DNA of 64,000 nt from Gavia stellata (GCF_030936135.1 NC_082619.1:9000708-9064707); one strand, 5' to 3'; counted from the stretch's first letter, positions 12,330 through 23,459 are shown. Made by a program: numbers and translations. Notes: generated by a model from the letters alone, not told the origin.

Positions 12330-12453
12330 TCATGTTTGGAAAATTAATACAAAGCTTTGTTGCTGAGAGCTAAGTGCAGTGTGTAGAAAAAAGTCTGAGA
12401 TTGTATTTTTACACACTGCTTTTGGTGTTCCACTCACTGGCTCAGTTTGACTT
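12330..12453 (-). pseudogene. RBBP6-like exon 3 with short-isoform (DWNN-only) terminus
   Basis: After a TTCTAG acceptor it reads LSQTEPVSGTPKAVCKNTIS, then DFFLHTALS and on to TGA at 12330-12332. The human short isoform 3 of RBBP6 ends with SRTEPAMATTKAVCKNTISHFF plus a short tail, so both the constitutive exon 3 and its read-through isoform end are recognisable. A GTGTGT donor is available after the KA codons for splicing to later exons. The tail after HTAL is longer than in human. Confidence 0.85.
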
Positions 12454-15022
12454 CTAGAAGAAGAAATAAAGGTGATCAGAACTTAAACTAAAGCCCTTGG
12501 ACCCAACATCAAGCAGTGAAAACAGATTATAAAACCTCAACATCAAAACATCATGTTCTGATAGTCTAGTGACTGTGGAAACTTATTCCCATACATAAAC
12601 ACTTCTGTCTTCGTGCATTCAGGGCAACTAAAAAAGAACCCCCAGAATCCCATTTCTGCTTTGTCACAAATTACTCTAAGACTTACAGATCTAGAACACA
12701 ACAGTGCAAGAGGAAGTCCTCAGCTATTTTGTCTCTGCTGCAGAAGTATCAAAAATATGAAGTCTGTACCACAGTTTTGTGTTCTTAAATAATCAACCAT
12801 CAACGTATGAAGGTACCCTTAGCCGTCTGTAGAGCCCTAGTATTACAAATAGGTACCAGAAGAGAGTACTTCTAAGAAAGAACAAGGGTAGTCGAGACCC
12901 TTTGAAGTGCAAGTTTACTGAAGGGAAAAAAATCAGTCATCTGACAAAGAAACAACAACAATGTCAGCAGCAGAGTCTTTAGAACAGTGTTTCTTTGTGG
13001 AAGCCTAAGCACTGTGTTCAGATATCGACTGCACTTAGCCATGAAAGTGCCAAAATGCTACATGCGTTACATATGCTATATTGGCTAAATATAGTAGTAG
13101 AAATGTCACCTGAAAGCAGTTCCTAGGATTTTGTGCGATTTAGGCGTTCCATGACAAAAACACAAAAGGTCTGAATTGCCAGAATGTGCTTTAAGATAAT
13201 GTTGAAAAAGCTACAGTATCTGAGGAAATGTTTCTTACATTTGAAAACTTGCTGAGCTTCCACATACTCATTGATCTCTGGCTGCATGCTGCTCATCACG
13301 AACCAGACATGCAACCATTGATACAGTTAACAAACCATTCATACATCATCCAAAGCGTCTCATGAGCAGAGGCAATTCAAAGGCTCCTGTGGACTTGATG
13401 TTCAACTAGAAAGGCTCATGCTTCCTGCCACTGCTAGAACACCACCAGGCTCACAGCTACAGCCACGGACCTCCTGAAGATGAGGAAGTACGAGGAAAAA
13501 CTTTAGATTGCCACACAATGGTTTCTTCCTCCATTGACCTTGAAGAACATACTCCAAGGCAAGTAACACATTTTGAAGGCCTCTCCACCATTACAGCACA
13601 CATTCATCATTCCCAAATGTTAACCACTCTACCAGTTGTTTCTGCAATGTTTCCAGCTGAAGGAATAGAAAGCTAATCTGCCTGGTTAATTTTCAGCGTT
13701 AGAACAGCAGTGCCATTCCTTCCTTAGCCCCACATCCAGCTATTGGTTTGATCTTTGATGCTAGCAGCACGTCTCCTCTCATTTTAGGGCAGCATTAAAA
13801 GAGCAGGAGAGGGTGCCATCCAACCAGAAACGGAGGATGCACTGACAAGGCAGCACTAAGCATACATATACATCCATTAACCCCCCAAACAAGGCCATGT
13901 TTATAAGCACCACACTGTGGCAACCAGAATTACTAGGGAGTGCCTGAAAGCACTGCAGCAACTACTGCAGTAATACACCCAATGTTTACATGCAGAGCCA
14001 CATAACTTCAGGGGGTTTTGCTTGCAAATGCTTCATGGGCACCAGGATGCTGCTGTACTGTTTGTTCGAGACACACTGTAACTCATCAGTCTACTTTATT
14101 TCTTGAGAACCAACATCAGAAAGACATGGCAAAACCACAAGCTAATAATATCTACTGATTGTGCTGGAGAGGCATACCTTTAAGGCGGCTGGAAAACATG
14201 GCCATTCAAACAATGCTAATGTAGCTGATATAGAACTGGACTGTACGAATACATAAATGACAGCCATAATCCTGTAGTCAGGATTGCATTTGAATAGCTG
14301 TAATTTTAATCAATACACCCAATTCTCTGTCCTCTGTAAATCTTAGGAACACAGAATTAAAAGCTGGAGCACAGGCAATATACTTTAGGATATTGTTCTT
14401 TCTCTCTTGCCTGAAACAGACATTGTCTGTAGGGAACTAACAGGAATCACTTAAGAATGGAACTTCTTTTTTCCATGGTTTGCCAGCTGGCAACCCTTGG
14501 TCTTTCCTCTATAGCTAGGAGGCAAAACGCCAGACTTGGGGCATAAAAATACCTGCCATATTCCCCCCCACCGCCCCCCCCCCCCACACACACACAAATG
14601 CAAGAAAGAGTCCAATACTCAGACTCTTCTGAGATGAGAACAAATTAGAAGTTTACATTACAATGCGTATTTCTCTCTACTAGAAAAGCAATAAAAGCAA
14701 ACACATAGAATAAGGGATGCCTCCACCCAGAGGAAACAGGAGTTACAACTTGGCTCTCAGAACAATCAACCCCAAGAACAAACCCAACAGAATCATCTTC
14801 CAACTCACCATTGTTGGAGTTCAAAGCCCGTGTCCCAGCAGGCGGAAAAATGTCAGTCTACTTTGGGACAGACATGCTAAAATCTACCCCATGACAACAA
14901 AAACTAACAGCAGCTTATAGCAGGAAAGATACAATCTGAATGCCGCTCTAAACTAATACCCATAAAAAAAGTTAACACACTGAAACCCCTAACAAAGAAT
15001 ACGATGCTTTATGGATACTTAC
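12454..15022 (-). other. RBBP6-like intron 2, with a C-rich/CA microsatellite
   Basis: No gene or transposon recognised. At 14564-14597 there is a run of C interrupted by A and G and followed by (CA)n. The rest is unremarkable A+T-rich DNA. Confidence 0.6.
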
Positions 15023-15122
15023 AGAACACAGGATTTGCTGGTAGCTTTAACTCCTCCTACAGGGATTCTTCTAACAATTACCAATGAGTTCTTAGGAATC
15101 AGGGCATTATCATCTGTGTATT
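15023..15122 (-). pseudogene. RBBP6-like exon 2, end of DWNN domain
   Basis: After a TTTTCAG acceptor it reads EYTDDNALIPKNSLVIVRR, then IPVGGVKATSKSCV, before a GTAAGT donor. Human has NSSVIVRRIPIGGVKSTSKTYV, so the exon is well conserved. It has no stop or frameshift, and its phases match exons 1 and 3. Confidence 0.92.
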
Positions 15123-16027
15123 CTGAAAACAACATAAATACAGAAAAAAACATCAGTCAGTTTGTAAGAACGTATATTAAGTATGTAATTACATAGCCCT
15201 TCAGAGAATCCCTTTACAGCTATAAAAGCAAAGCTTTATCTGTAACATCGCGCTGTTATCATCTCAACACGCTAACAGTACATTTCAAGAAAACTTTGCG
15301 TTTCATAATCAAACGCCAGCAGCAAAATCTTTTTCATGTTTTTGAAACAGTTTGAACGCCAACAGCACGATGGCCTCAAAGGTTACTGAAGGAGAGTCCG
15401 ATAACACACGAGGTTCTTTCCCGATCTAGATTAAGTTGCTTTGGCTTCCGCTAGGCTACAAAACCAATAGATCTTTGGAGCAAAACAAACCACAGCAAAG
15501 TCTCACCTGCAGAAACCAGATTCTAAGCCTCACTAGCTTGCCCTGCAACAAACCAGGCACTTAGCTAAAGCATGAAAACTCTGCACCGTCGCTTTCATAG
15601 CTGTTACCTAAAAACGATTCACCTCTGCTGCTAGTGCTCCAGACTGACAGAACACAGAAGAGAGCCTGCCATCGCTGCCTATTTCTTGGAGCTTAATCCA
15701 TCAACAACCACATTTCTCAGCTGCCTACTGCTTTACATTTAAATGGAAACAAAACTGGCAGGGCTAGAGGATTCTTTCTGGTCCAGATCACAAACCACTG
15801 GATTAAGACCAGTTCAGAGACCCATTTCTGTGAGGGTTTTTTTTTTTTGTATTTTGCCTGATAAGCAGAATAGCACATTCTCCAAGTGTTTTCAGTCAGC
15901 ATGTTACAGGGTAGGAAAGAGTACTCAAGAAACCTGAGTTCTGGAGTTTGCAGTTCTTCCATTATATTGTGAGAACAGCTCTTCTAATAGGCAGGTCAAG
16001 AAATTCAGGTCAAATTAAAAGGAGGCA

Positions 16028-16152
16028 AGTTTAACCGTGTAGACGTGGCACTTTGGGCCATGGTTTAGTGGGCATGGTGGTGTTGGGTTAAGGGTTGGAC
16101 TTGAGGATCTTACAGGTCTTTTCCAACCTTCGTGATTCTGTGATTCTGTAAA
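16028..16152 (+). mobile_element. CR1 LINE 3' end, plus orientation
   Basis: It contains the typical CR1 tail: GGTTGGACTTGAGGATCTTA, the inverted GTCTTTTCCAACCTT segment and a terminal ATTCTGTG-type 8-bp repeat (ATTCTGTGATTCTGTA). It lies in intron 1 of the RBBP6-like copy. A 5'-truncated insertion of about 125 bp. Confidence 0.9.
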
Positions 16153-16454
16153 TGCATCATTCTTGAGTATAGGCTTTTTGAAGGGAATTCTGCCTTTACA
16201 GAACATGCCTCTATAGTAAGCATGGAAGAGGACACAGGCACACCCCCCCGGCCTTTCAAAATAGGTCCCAACCATCCATTTTGCCTTCCCAGCATCTTCA
16301 AAAGAGTCCCTCATATCATTTTTTTCCACTGATACTTAAAATCCTGATTCCTTTCAGCTTATATTAGCATTGCTTCTATTACTAGATTTCCACTATGAAA
16401 AGTAACAAGTTACTGAACTGTAAAAGCCTAGAGTACTTGGAAAAATCCAAACAA

Positions 16455-16720
16455 GTATCACAGAATCACAGAATCACTACGGTTGGAAAAGACGTGCAAG
16501 ATCATCAAGTCCAACCATCAACCAACACCACCATGCCCATTAAACCATGTCCCACAATGCCACATGCACACGTTCCTTGAACACCTCCAGTGATGGTGAC
16601 TCCACCACTTCCCTGGGCAGCTTCTTCCAGTGTTTCACCACTCTCTCAGTAAAGACATTTTTCCTAATATCCAGCCTGAGGAGTAGGCCATCTTCACTCA
16701 AGGGTCACTTTGTTCTTTCC
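16455..16720 (-). mobile_element. CR1 LINE 3' end, minus orientation
   Basis: It begins with the reverse complement of the CR1 terminal repeat (CACAGAATCACAGAATCAC), then GGTTGGAAAAGACGTGCAAG and the conserved 3' untranslated region, including CCACTTCCCTGGGCAGC. The element is inverted relative to the CR1 tail at 16028-16152, about 300 bp away. Confidence 0.9.
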
Positions 16721-17738
16721 AAGATCATTTCAACATGTAGTCAGGACTCCTGCACAGACAACATTATAAAAAACCAATACTTTATGTCCACATGTAAGAA
16801 TGCCAAACAACCCATTTAGGCAGAATATCCAGGTCTAGTTTTTCCCTTTATCTTCTGAAGGTGAGTTTAAGCATCTACAGCTGGTTAATAAAAACTGAAA
16901 GTCACGGTTATGCATATAACCCAAAAGTTTGGCATACATATGCGTTCCACTGAAATGTATTCTCTAGCTTTGCTCTGAAAACCACTGGGGGATTTTGGCA
17001 TTTCCACGTGGAAAACACCCTTATGGAAGCTTCAATAAGCATCTGTGTCACTAATATACCAAGTGTAAATTTTCATACTCATTTTACAAAGGTCAAAGTG
17101 CAACACAACCTACTTAGAGGAGGATCTTGTCACTGTTAAACAAGAGTGATACTCTTTAAGGCAGGAAAGATACTCCTGCTTTAACTTCACCTTTGGGCAA
17201 CACCACATTTAACAGAACCTACTGAGGCAGATACTTTCCCTTCACTGGCTTCAGATTACGTATGAAAACAAAGCAACACACTTTGTAAAACTGGTATTAT
17301 GGGTATTAGCGTACCATTTTGTGGGGGAACATATTTATGCGTGTAACTTTTTCTCCTAAAACTTTGTAACAGAATGCTATATAACTTTATTGTTACAGTT
17401 TCTGCTATAACAGAATACATGTGATTTGCCCATTTGAAAACATTTTTTCTTCTGGTGATAATAATAGGGCTCCATCACAGTTTATTACCATCCAACATGC
17501 TGGTTTTAAGGCTCTGTTTGACACAGACCCAGCTATTACAGGAGTGACATCAGCCAGTTGGCCATTCAGCCTGCTAGCATTTGTGAAGCTGAAAGTCCAT
17601 TAGCAACTGAAGACAAAATTCAGAGACCCTTCTGCAGCAAAGCCCTTCAAGCAAATTAAACATTGTTCAAAAGCTCTTGACAATTTTATTCAATGCTACT
17701 AGAGAAATTCAAGACTTGCAAAATGTACCTCTACCTAT
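16721..17738. other. Intron 1 sequence without recognised content
   Basis: A+T-rich DNA between two CR1 pieces; no open frame or repeat of note was seen. Confidence 0.5.
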
Positions 17739-18950
17739 TCATGTCATGCAATCCAATGGCATCCCTAAGACCCCCGGCATCGTGCTGTTCAGCCTCTTCG
17801 CAGACACTCCCCTGAAAAATATCTGTAGATAGACTGGGCACCACTGAAAAAAGACTGGCCCCATCCTCCTGGCACCCATCCTTGGGTATTTATAAGCATT
17901 AACAAGATCCCCCCAAAGTCTTCTCTTCTCCAGACTAAAAAGACCCATGTCCCTCAGCCTTTCCTCACAAGACAGATGTTCCACTCCCCTACTCATCATC
18001 ATAGCCCTTTGCTGTATCCTCCCCAGCAGTTCCCTGTCCTTCTTAAACACGGGAGCCCACAGCTGGATGCGATATTCCAGATGCAGCCTCACCAGAGCAG
18101 AGTAGAGGGGGAGGATAACCTCCCTCGCCCTGCTTGCCATGCTCTTCTTGATTCACCCCAGGATGCCATTGGCCTTCTTGGCCACAAGGGCACATTGCTG
18201 GCTCATGGTCATCTGTTGTCCACCAGGACTCCCAGGTCCCTTTCCACAGAGCTGCTCTCCAGCAGGTCAGCCCCTAACCTGTGCTGATGCATGGGGTTAT
18301 TCCGCCCCAGGTGCAGTACCCGACACTCGCCTTTGTTGAATTTCGTGAGGTTCCTCTCTGCCCAACTCTGCAGCCTGTCCGGTCACACGGAATGGCAGCG
18401 CAGCCTTCCGGTGTGTCAGCCAATCCTCCCAGTTTTGCATCATCAGCAAACTTGCTGAGGGCACACTCTGTCCCTTCATCCAGGTCATTGATGAATATAT
18501 TGAACAGGACGGGAGACAGTACTGACCCCTGGGGAACACCACTTGTTACAGACCTCCAACTAGACTCTGTGCCACTACTCACAACCCTCTGAGCTCTATC
18601 TATCAGGCAGTTTTCAATCCACCCCACTGTCCATTCATCTAACCCACACTTCCTAAGCTTGCCCATGAGGATGATGTGGGAGACAGTGTAGAAAGCCTTG
18701 CTGAAGTCAAGGTAGACAATATCCACTGCCCTCCCCTCATCTATCTGATGGCAGTCATGCCATCAGAGAAGGCTATCGGATTGGTCAGACATGACTTCCC
18801 CTTGGTCAATTCATGTTGATTACTTCTGATAACCTTCTCTTCCTCCAGATGCTTTGAGATGATGCCCAGAACGAGCTGTTCCATCACCTTTCCAGGGATG
18901 AAGGTGAGGCTGACTGGCCTGTAGTTTCCTGTAGTTTCCCATATTATTCT
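17739..18950 (-). mobile_element. CR1 LINE ORF2 fragment (reverse transcriptase)
   Basis: The minus strand encodes a decayed non-LTR reverse transcriptase: VYLDFSKAFYTVSHIILM, SGVPQGSVLSPVLFNIFIND and the active-site region KFADDAKLGG, where CR1 elements normally have a Y/F-A-D-D box. Downstream, the C-terminal part (ALVRLHLEYRIQLWAPVFKK) continues after frameshifts to about 17740. It is truncated at both ends and not functional. It sits in intron 1 of the RBBP6-like copy in the same orientation as that gene. Confidence 0.92.
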
Positions 18951-20113
18951 GTTGAAGTTTTAATACATCAAACAGGAAGAGGGAAAAAACCACTAGTACA
19001 CATTTTAAAGAAAAGACTGTTGTAAGAGTGTCAGAGAAGCACAGAAACACTTTACAAGTCTTTTTATTTCTAAAAAGACACAGCCCAAAGCCTTTAATCA
19101 CATTCAAACTTATCAAGACGGCAGATTACCAAACTGAAATGTTACACCAAGTACTAAAAAACCATTATCACCTCAGAGAATCAAGCACCATTTATTAGAT
19201 TTAAAAGAATTTATGACCTCTCTAAGAACACTTCTTAACACATATCCACCATAAATGTTCTGCCATAAAACTTCAGTACTGCCCTGATGTGGTTACTATG
19301 TAGTGCCAGGAAAAAAAACCCAAGGTTAGAAATCAATGATGAAATGATGCTCGATAGCATCTGAATGGCAATGTCTTTGGTGTAGAAAAGATGTTATATT
19401 GACAAGAAATTCCAAAGTATAATTTAGAGACAGAGAACACTCATGTGCAAGATGGCTTTAAAGGCTCTGCATAGATTGTAACTCACAGATACACTCTTGA
19501 TCCAAAATGTGGCTAGTGAGCAGTGTCTGCAACAGCCACAAAACCAGTTTTCCAATGCAGTGGAGTAAAACAAGTTGAAGACAAGATGAAGCCACCAAAA
19601 CCACTCTTTTTCTTCAAATTAGCCATCTGTTCTATTTCTATCACTTTCAGCTTTCTCCGCCAGATGTCAGAGAAATCTGGCAAGTCTGTTATTACAAGAT
19701 ATCCTTCCAAGATATCCTTTCCTTATCATTTTACCTAGAAGAATGCCAGGAAACCAAAACTGCTGTAAGCTCTACATGTCACACATAAACCATGCCTAAC
19801 TCAGCATCTAAAACACAGATCTGAAGGTGGTTGTCAGTACAGCAACTACAGAAGAACAACTCTGTGAGGCCCCAACACAAGTCACAGCTACCGATCCTGG
19901 CCAAATCGCATTATCGCTTCCCACCCCGCTTAATCCCGGACGTCACTGGCCCCCTGCACGCTGGCGGGATGGGCCCCAGGCTAACTCACACTGCATGGGG
20001 AAAAGCCACAAAGAGCAGAGCGGACCTCCTGCAGACCGTAACCACCGCAGGGCGGTCTGCAACACCGCCAGCCGGGTGGTCCCTGAGGCCCAGCACCCAC
20101 TGCCCCCACGCAC
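18951..20113 (-). other. Remainder of RBBP6-like intron 1
   Basis: Mostly unique A+T-rich DNA that becomes G+C-rich from about 19,880 towards exon 1. No further exon or transposon recognised. Confidence 0.5.
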
Positions 20114-20279
20114 CTTCTTTGGTCTGGGCGCTGGTGATCTGCAGGTCACAGTTGGCTGCCTTCAGGTTCTCATGGCCCATGATGTGGCGCGTCAGGTCGC
20201 ACAGGGAGATGTGGAGGCCATCAAAGGTGACCGTGTCATAGTTCAGCTTGGAGGAGAACTTCTAATGGACGCACGACAT
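20114..20279 (-). pseudogene. RBBP6-like exon 1, start of DWNN domain, with in-frame TAG
   Basis: The ATG at 20277-20279 opens M-S-C-V-H, then TAG, then KFSSKLNYDTVTFDGLHISL, the canonical start of RBBP6. The coding length of 166 bp to the GTGCGT donor equals what I recall for human exon 1. The next stretch reads DLTRHIMGHENLKAANCDL where human has DLKKQIMGREKLKAADCDL, an unusual amount of change for this domain. The donor splits a GAA codon that exon 2 completes. No downstream ATG would keep the complete domain. Confidence 0.9.
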
Positions 20280-20650
20280 GGTCGGGGCCAGGTGGTGTCT
20301 GCTCTGCGACAGCGTCTACCGCGGGCTAGGACCCGCAGTGGCGCAGGGAAGGGCCCACTGAGGGGGTCAGGGCAAGCAGCGCAGGCTGAGATCAAGCTCC
20401 TCCTCGCAGCGGGGTCAGGCGGGAAGACAACGGGGAGAGGTCCCCGTGGCCTCGGCTCAGCCTCTGCTCTCACTCCCACACACAGCGCTCCCAGGCCCGA
20501 CCGCTCGCTATGGCAACTCCGGGCCCCTGCCTCAGAGTTCCGCTGAGCGGTTTCCCAGCCGACAACCACACGGGCCGACGTGAGCGCATCACTGCGCACG
20601 TGCAGTGGCACACCACACCCACCCCCTGCCTCACGTAACCCAGCGCATTA
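20280..20650 (-). promoter_or_regulatory. CpG-rich promoter region of the RBBP6-like copy
   Basis: G+C- and CpG-rich sequence directly upstream of the exon 1 ATG, without a TATA box. It contains TGCGCACGTGCA at 20593-20604, which resembles an NRF1 site and includes a CACGTG E-box at 20597-20602. This fits a housekeeping-type CpG-island promoter, as expected for RBBP6. Activity is inferred from composition only. Confidence 0.5.
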
Positions 20651-20759
20651 TGACAAAAGGCCCACGTCATGTGGGTGTGGCGGCCCCACCCTCTTCGTCC
20701 TAATGCTGAGCACCCCATAGGGGAGAGCTGTTACCGGTCGGCAACACCGATGGTCAGCC

Positions 20760-20906
20760 CCGGGCCTGTCACCGCCCCGGGACACTGGTGTCCCTGCTGT
20801 CCCCCTGCCTGTCACCGCCCGGTGTCCTGTCACCCCCCAGGCCTCTCACCACCCGCTGTCCCTCCTGTCACCCCCCAGGCTGTCACCACCCGCTGTCCCC
20901 TCCTCT
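20760..20906. repeat. Degenerate minisatellite based on CTGTCACC-CCCGCTGTCCC
   Basis: A motif close to CTGTCACCACCCGCTGTCCC recurs with variation about five times (for example around 20767, 20810, 20826, 20865 and 20880), spaced roughly 17-40 bp. C-rich, adjacent to the CpG-rich promoter region. Confidence 0.7.
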
Positions 20907-21299
20907 CAGCAGCCAGCCAGGGCAAGACAGCCTGGGGGAGATGCAGCGGGCTTTGCCATGTGGCACTCGGCTGCCCGCACCGCAGGGCCAGCGAAGGGAC
21001 GGGACATCTCAGGGGTTTGAGTGGATCTTGGTGCATTTATGGGAAGTTCAGTCAAAGAAGCTAGGGACCATTTCCATTTATTGCCATAGACTAATGTACT
21101 TCCCAACTGTGGCACCACCACAGTTGCTTGAATGCTGGAGAGGAGGACTAAAAAGCAAGGAACGAACCATGAGCATTAGGAGGGGCCCCAGGACACTATT
21201 TCTTGCTTTCCCAGTCATCACAGCTGCTGCTGCAACAGCCCTCCCGCATGAAATGATGCCTTGAGTTACAAGGGCTAGTTCTGCTCAGTACTATGCTAT

Positions 21300-22615
21300 G
21301 GCTTGCATATGTTTCTGGGACAACTGGCTGTTCCTTTCTCCTCCTGGAAATATAATAGAACAGGCTTGGTGTAGTCTGGCAGGGCTAACGAGGGAGCTTC
21401 CACGACTGCTTGGTTTAGGTCTTTAAATGCCTTTTGTGTTTCCGGAGGCAGGAAACCCTTTTGATTTCAGTGCTGACCTCTATATCCACAGATTCCCCCA
21501 AAACCTTACTATAGACCACATCCACTAAGCGTGGAAGGGCAATGCTCCAGAAGCCCTTACAGAAAACCTGTTCTAATAAGCCATCACGATGCACATTTCT
21601 TCCTGGATGGAGATTATCGGGCCCTGCAGACTCCAAGACAATGTGGATCTTGGCAGATAGATTAACTTGGTATTCTGCAGGAAGCCATAATCAAACTAAA
21701 GAGAATGTTGAAAGTTTGGTGGCCACTACGGGCCTATAGGCTCAGAGTCATCTACTCTGGGTGCAAACCTTACAGGTTTACCTCATCAACCAAATCTGGC
21801 ACATGCTAACCCTTTTACAGGAAATAATTTACATGATTTGGATTTATTTGCGGATTATACTACCCTATTTGCACAACTACCAGGGCAGTATTAGATAGGT
21901 GGAGAAAGGGCATTTGAGGATTTACCCTCAACCTGAGCTGAAAAGTGTATTCTAAGTGCATTTACCCCATCCACACAGGTTAGAACCAGTATCTCTCCTG
22001 CCTCTGTTGCTCCTAGCTACTGCTATCTATGGGAAAAAGGGTTACAGCCCTCTGACAGAACGTGGCACCAAGTTCCAGCTCTCTGTAACAGCTTTTATCC
22101 CACAGTTAGGGGTTGCAAAACTAGAAAGAGCTATTGCAAATGTGTCAAGAGAATTAGAAAAAGCCATTAATGAAAGCGCAGATAGCATGACAGCCCCACG
22201 GGGAGAAAGCAAATTATTATCACAAATGGTAATATAGTCTCTATTAACCCTCGGCCACCTTTTAGCAGCACAGCACAGCACAGAGTATGTGCATTACTGA
22301 ATAACAGCTGCTGGGCTTTTTATGTAAATGAAGACCAGAAAAATGAAACTGATAGAAACAAGATAAAGCTTCATTTAAAAATATTACAGGAAGTAAGGCA
22401 GGGATCTCTCCGAAATCTATTTGAGTGACTAACCTCTTGGCTCCCAGACTTAGGTAGAGGACTGTGAACTAAAAGGTTTTGGGCTGTTGCCTTCACTCTC
22501 TTGTTTTGCTTTATCAATATATATATGTGTAGAGTGTTGTATTACCTTATGAACTTGACTCACGACTTAATGAATAGTGTAGTGTGACCCTGATGGTCAA
22601 AAGAAAACGAGAGAC
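21300..22615 (+). mobile_element. Degenerate endogenous retrovirus, env region upstream of the 3' LTR
   Basis: From about 22,040 the sequence reads, in shifting frames, like the transmembrane subunit of a retroviral envelope: a hydrophobic start, a heptad-repeat stretch, a disulfide-loop region of the C-x6-C type in which the base context after the last cysteine gives tryptophan, and a short tryptophan-containing pre-membrane segment. Several stops and frameshifts break it (for example after about 22,235 and at about 22,425). The upstream part to about 21,300 may be the remains of the surface subunit but is not clearly readable. A polypurine tract (22599-22615) lies exactly before the LTR. 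No functional protein can be made from it as it stands. Confidence 0.65.
22599..22615 (+). other. Retroviral polypurine tract
   Basis: AAAAGAAAACGAGAGAC directly abuts the 5' end of the LTR, the position required for plus-strand priming in retroviruses. This orients the element and identifies the LTR as the 3' copy. Confidence 0.65.
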
Positions 22616-23207
22616 TGTTAGGAAAATCTCATTCCCTAACTATTGTACCAATTAGTCTTTACAGTATGAATTTGTATGAAATTAATAAGGATATATCTAG
22701 TTGACATTGTATACTGCCTAGCCATGGTTCAATCAGCATGACTAAAGGACCCAAGCTCATTGCACAGAGGAGGACAGCCCCCACCCTCAAGAAGAAAGGA
22801 TTCCCCTGGACTACCCAGGTCACGCCAGCACCCCAGCCCCTCCGACACCTCTGGGAAACCTTCCCCTTATCTGGCATCAGAGATAAGAAAATACAGCAAG
22901 ACCAACTCCAGGGACGTCTAGATCAAGGAAGAAGCAGGTGGATGACGACACCACAGAATTTGAGTTGCTTTGCAAAACAGCATCATGTGTGTGCTAAGTA
23001 GCGATTGGTCAAATCGTGTTGGACCGGAATGCTTGAAAGGTATAAGAATTATGTGTAAAACTTCATTTGGGGTGCCCCGGTTTGAATGGGACGGCTCATG
23101 CGCACGAATGCAAGAATTCGTCTGGTATGAAAAATAAAAAAAAATATACTTTGCATCCCAGCCTTTCTCCTTGGGCGGCACGACCCAGTTGCCAAATTTT
23201 CCTGACA
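22616..23207 (+). mobile_element. Endogenous retrovirus 3' LTR (592 bp)
   Basis: It starts TGTTAGGAAAATC and ends AATTTTCCTGACA, an imperfect inverted repeat of 12-13 bp with the canonical TG...CA ends. Inside are a TATA-like TATAAG at 23041 and a polyadenylation signal AATAAA at 23133-23138, giving an ordinary U3-R-U5 layout. Together with the preceding polypurine tract the boundaries are well supported. No 5' LTR was seen in the window. Confidence 0.85.
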
Positions 23208-23459
23208 GCTCCCCATCATGGCTGCACAGCACTGGTACCAGCACCGGTTCCACCACAGTTGGTAGCAGCAGCTGCCCCCCAAGGCAGAGAGGGGGAGGAC
23301 AAAAAGCAACCCAAAAGCACCCGGAGCCCCGCCATCCCCACCACCGGGGTAGGATGGGGCAGCACGCACAGGTCAGCATCGCAGGGCCACCGGTGCTGGC
23401 CCCATCCCTTCCCCTTGGACAGGAAATTCAGCTCCCCCCAAAAATCATGCTTGGCATGG

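Larger units (their letters stand above)
10322..20279 (-). pseudogene. RBBP6-like gene copy, 5' portion (DWNN domain to polyQ/polyP exon)
   Basis: RBBP6 is an E3 ubiquitin ligase and pre-mRNA processing factor with an N-terminal ubiquitin-like DWNN domain, a zinc knuckle and a RING finger. Five minus-strand exons read as RBBP6 with GT-AG borders: 20114-20279, 15023-15122, 12330-12453, 10905-11008 and 10322-10456. Exons 1 and 2 form the DWNN domain. Exon 3 carries the short-isoform ending. The fourth readable exon holds the second half of the RING finger, and the fifth matches the segment just after it. Damage: codon 6 (tyrosine in the human protein) is TAG at 20262-20264; no sequence for the zinc knuckle or the first RING cysteines is found between 11,009 and 12,329; and several normally conserved DWNN residues are changed. 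The rest of the gene would lie beyond the satellite, outside the window. Introns show this is a genomic duplicate, not a retrocopy. Family identity is very likely; pseudogene status is likely, unless the stop is an assembly error. Confidence 0.85.

Noticed and set aside
20669-21264. Plus-strand open frames of 130-158 codons
   Set aside because: They overlap the C-rich minisatellite and have no similarity or splice sites.
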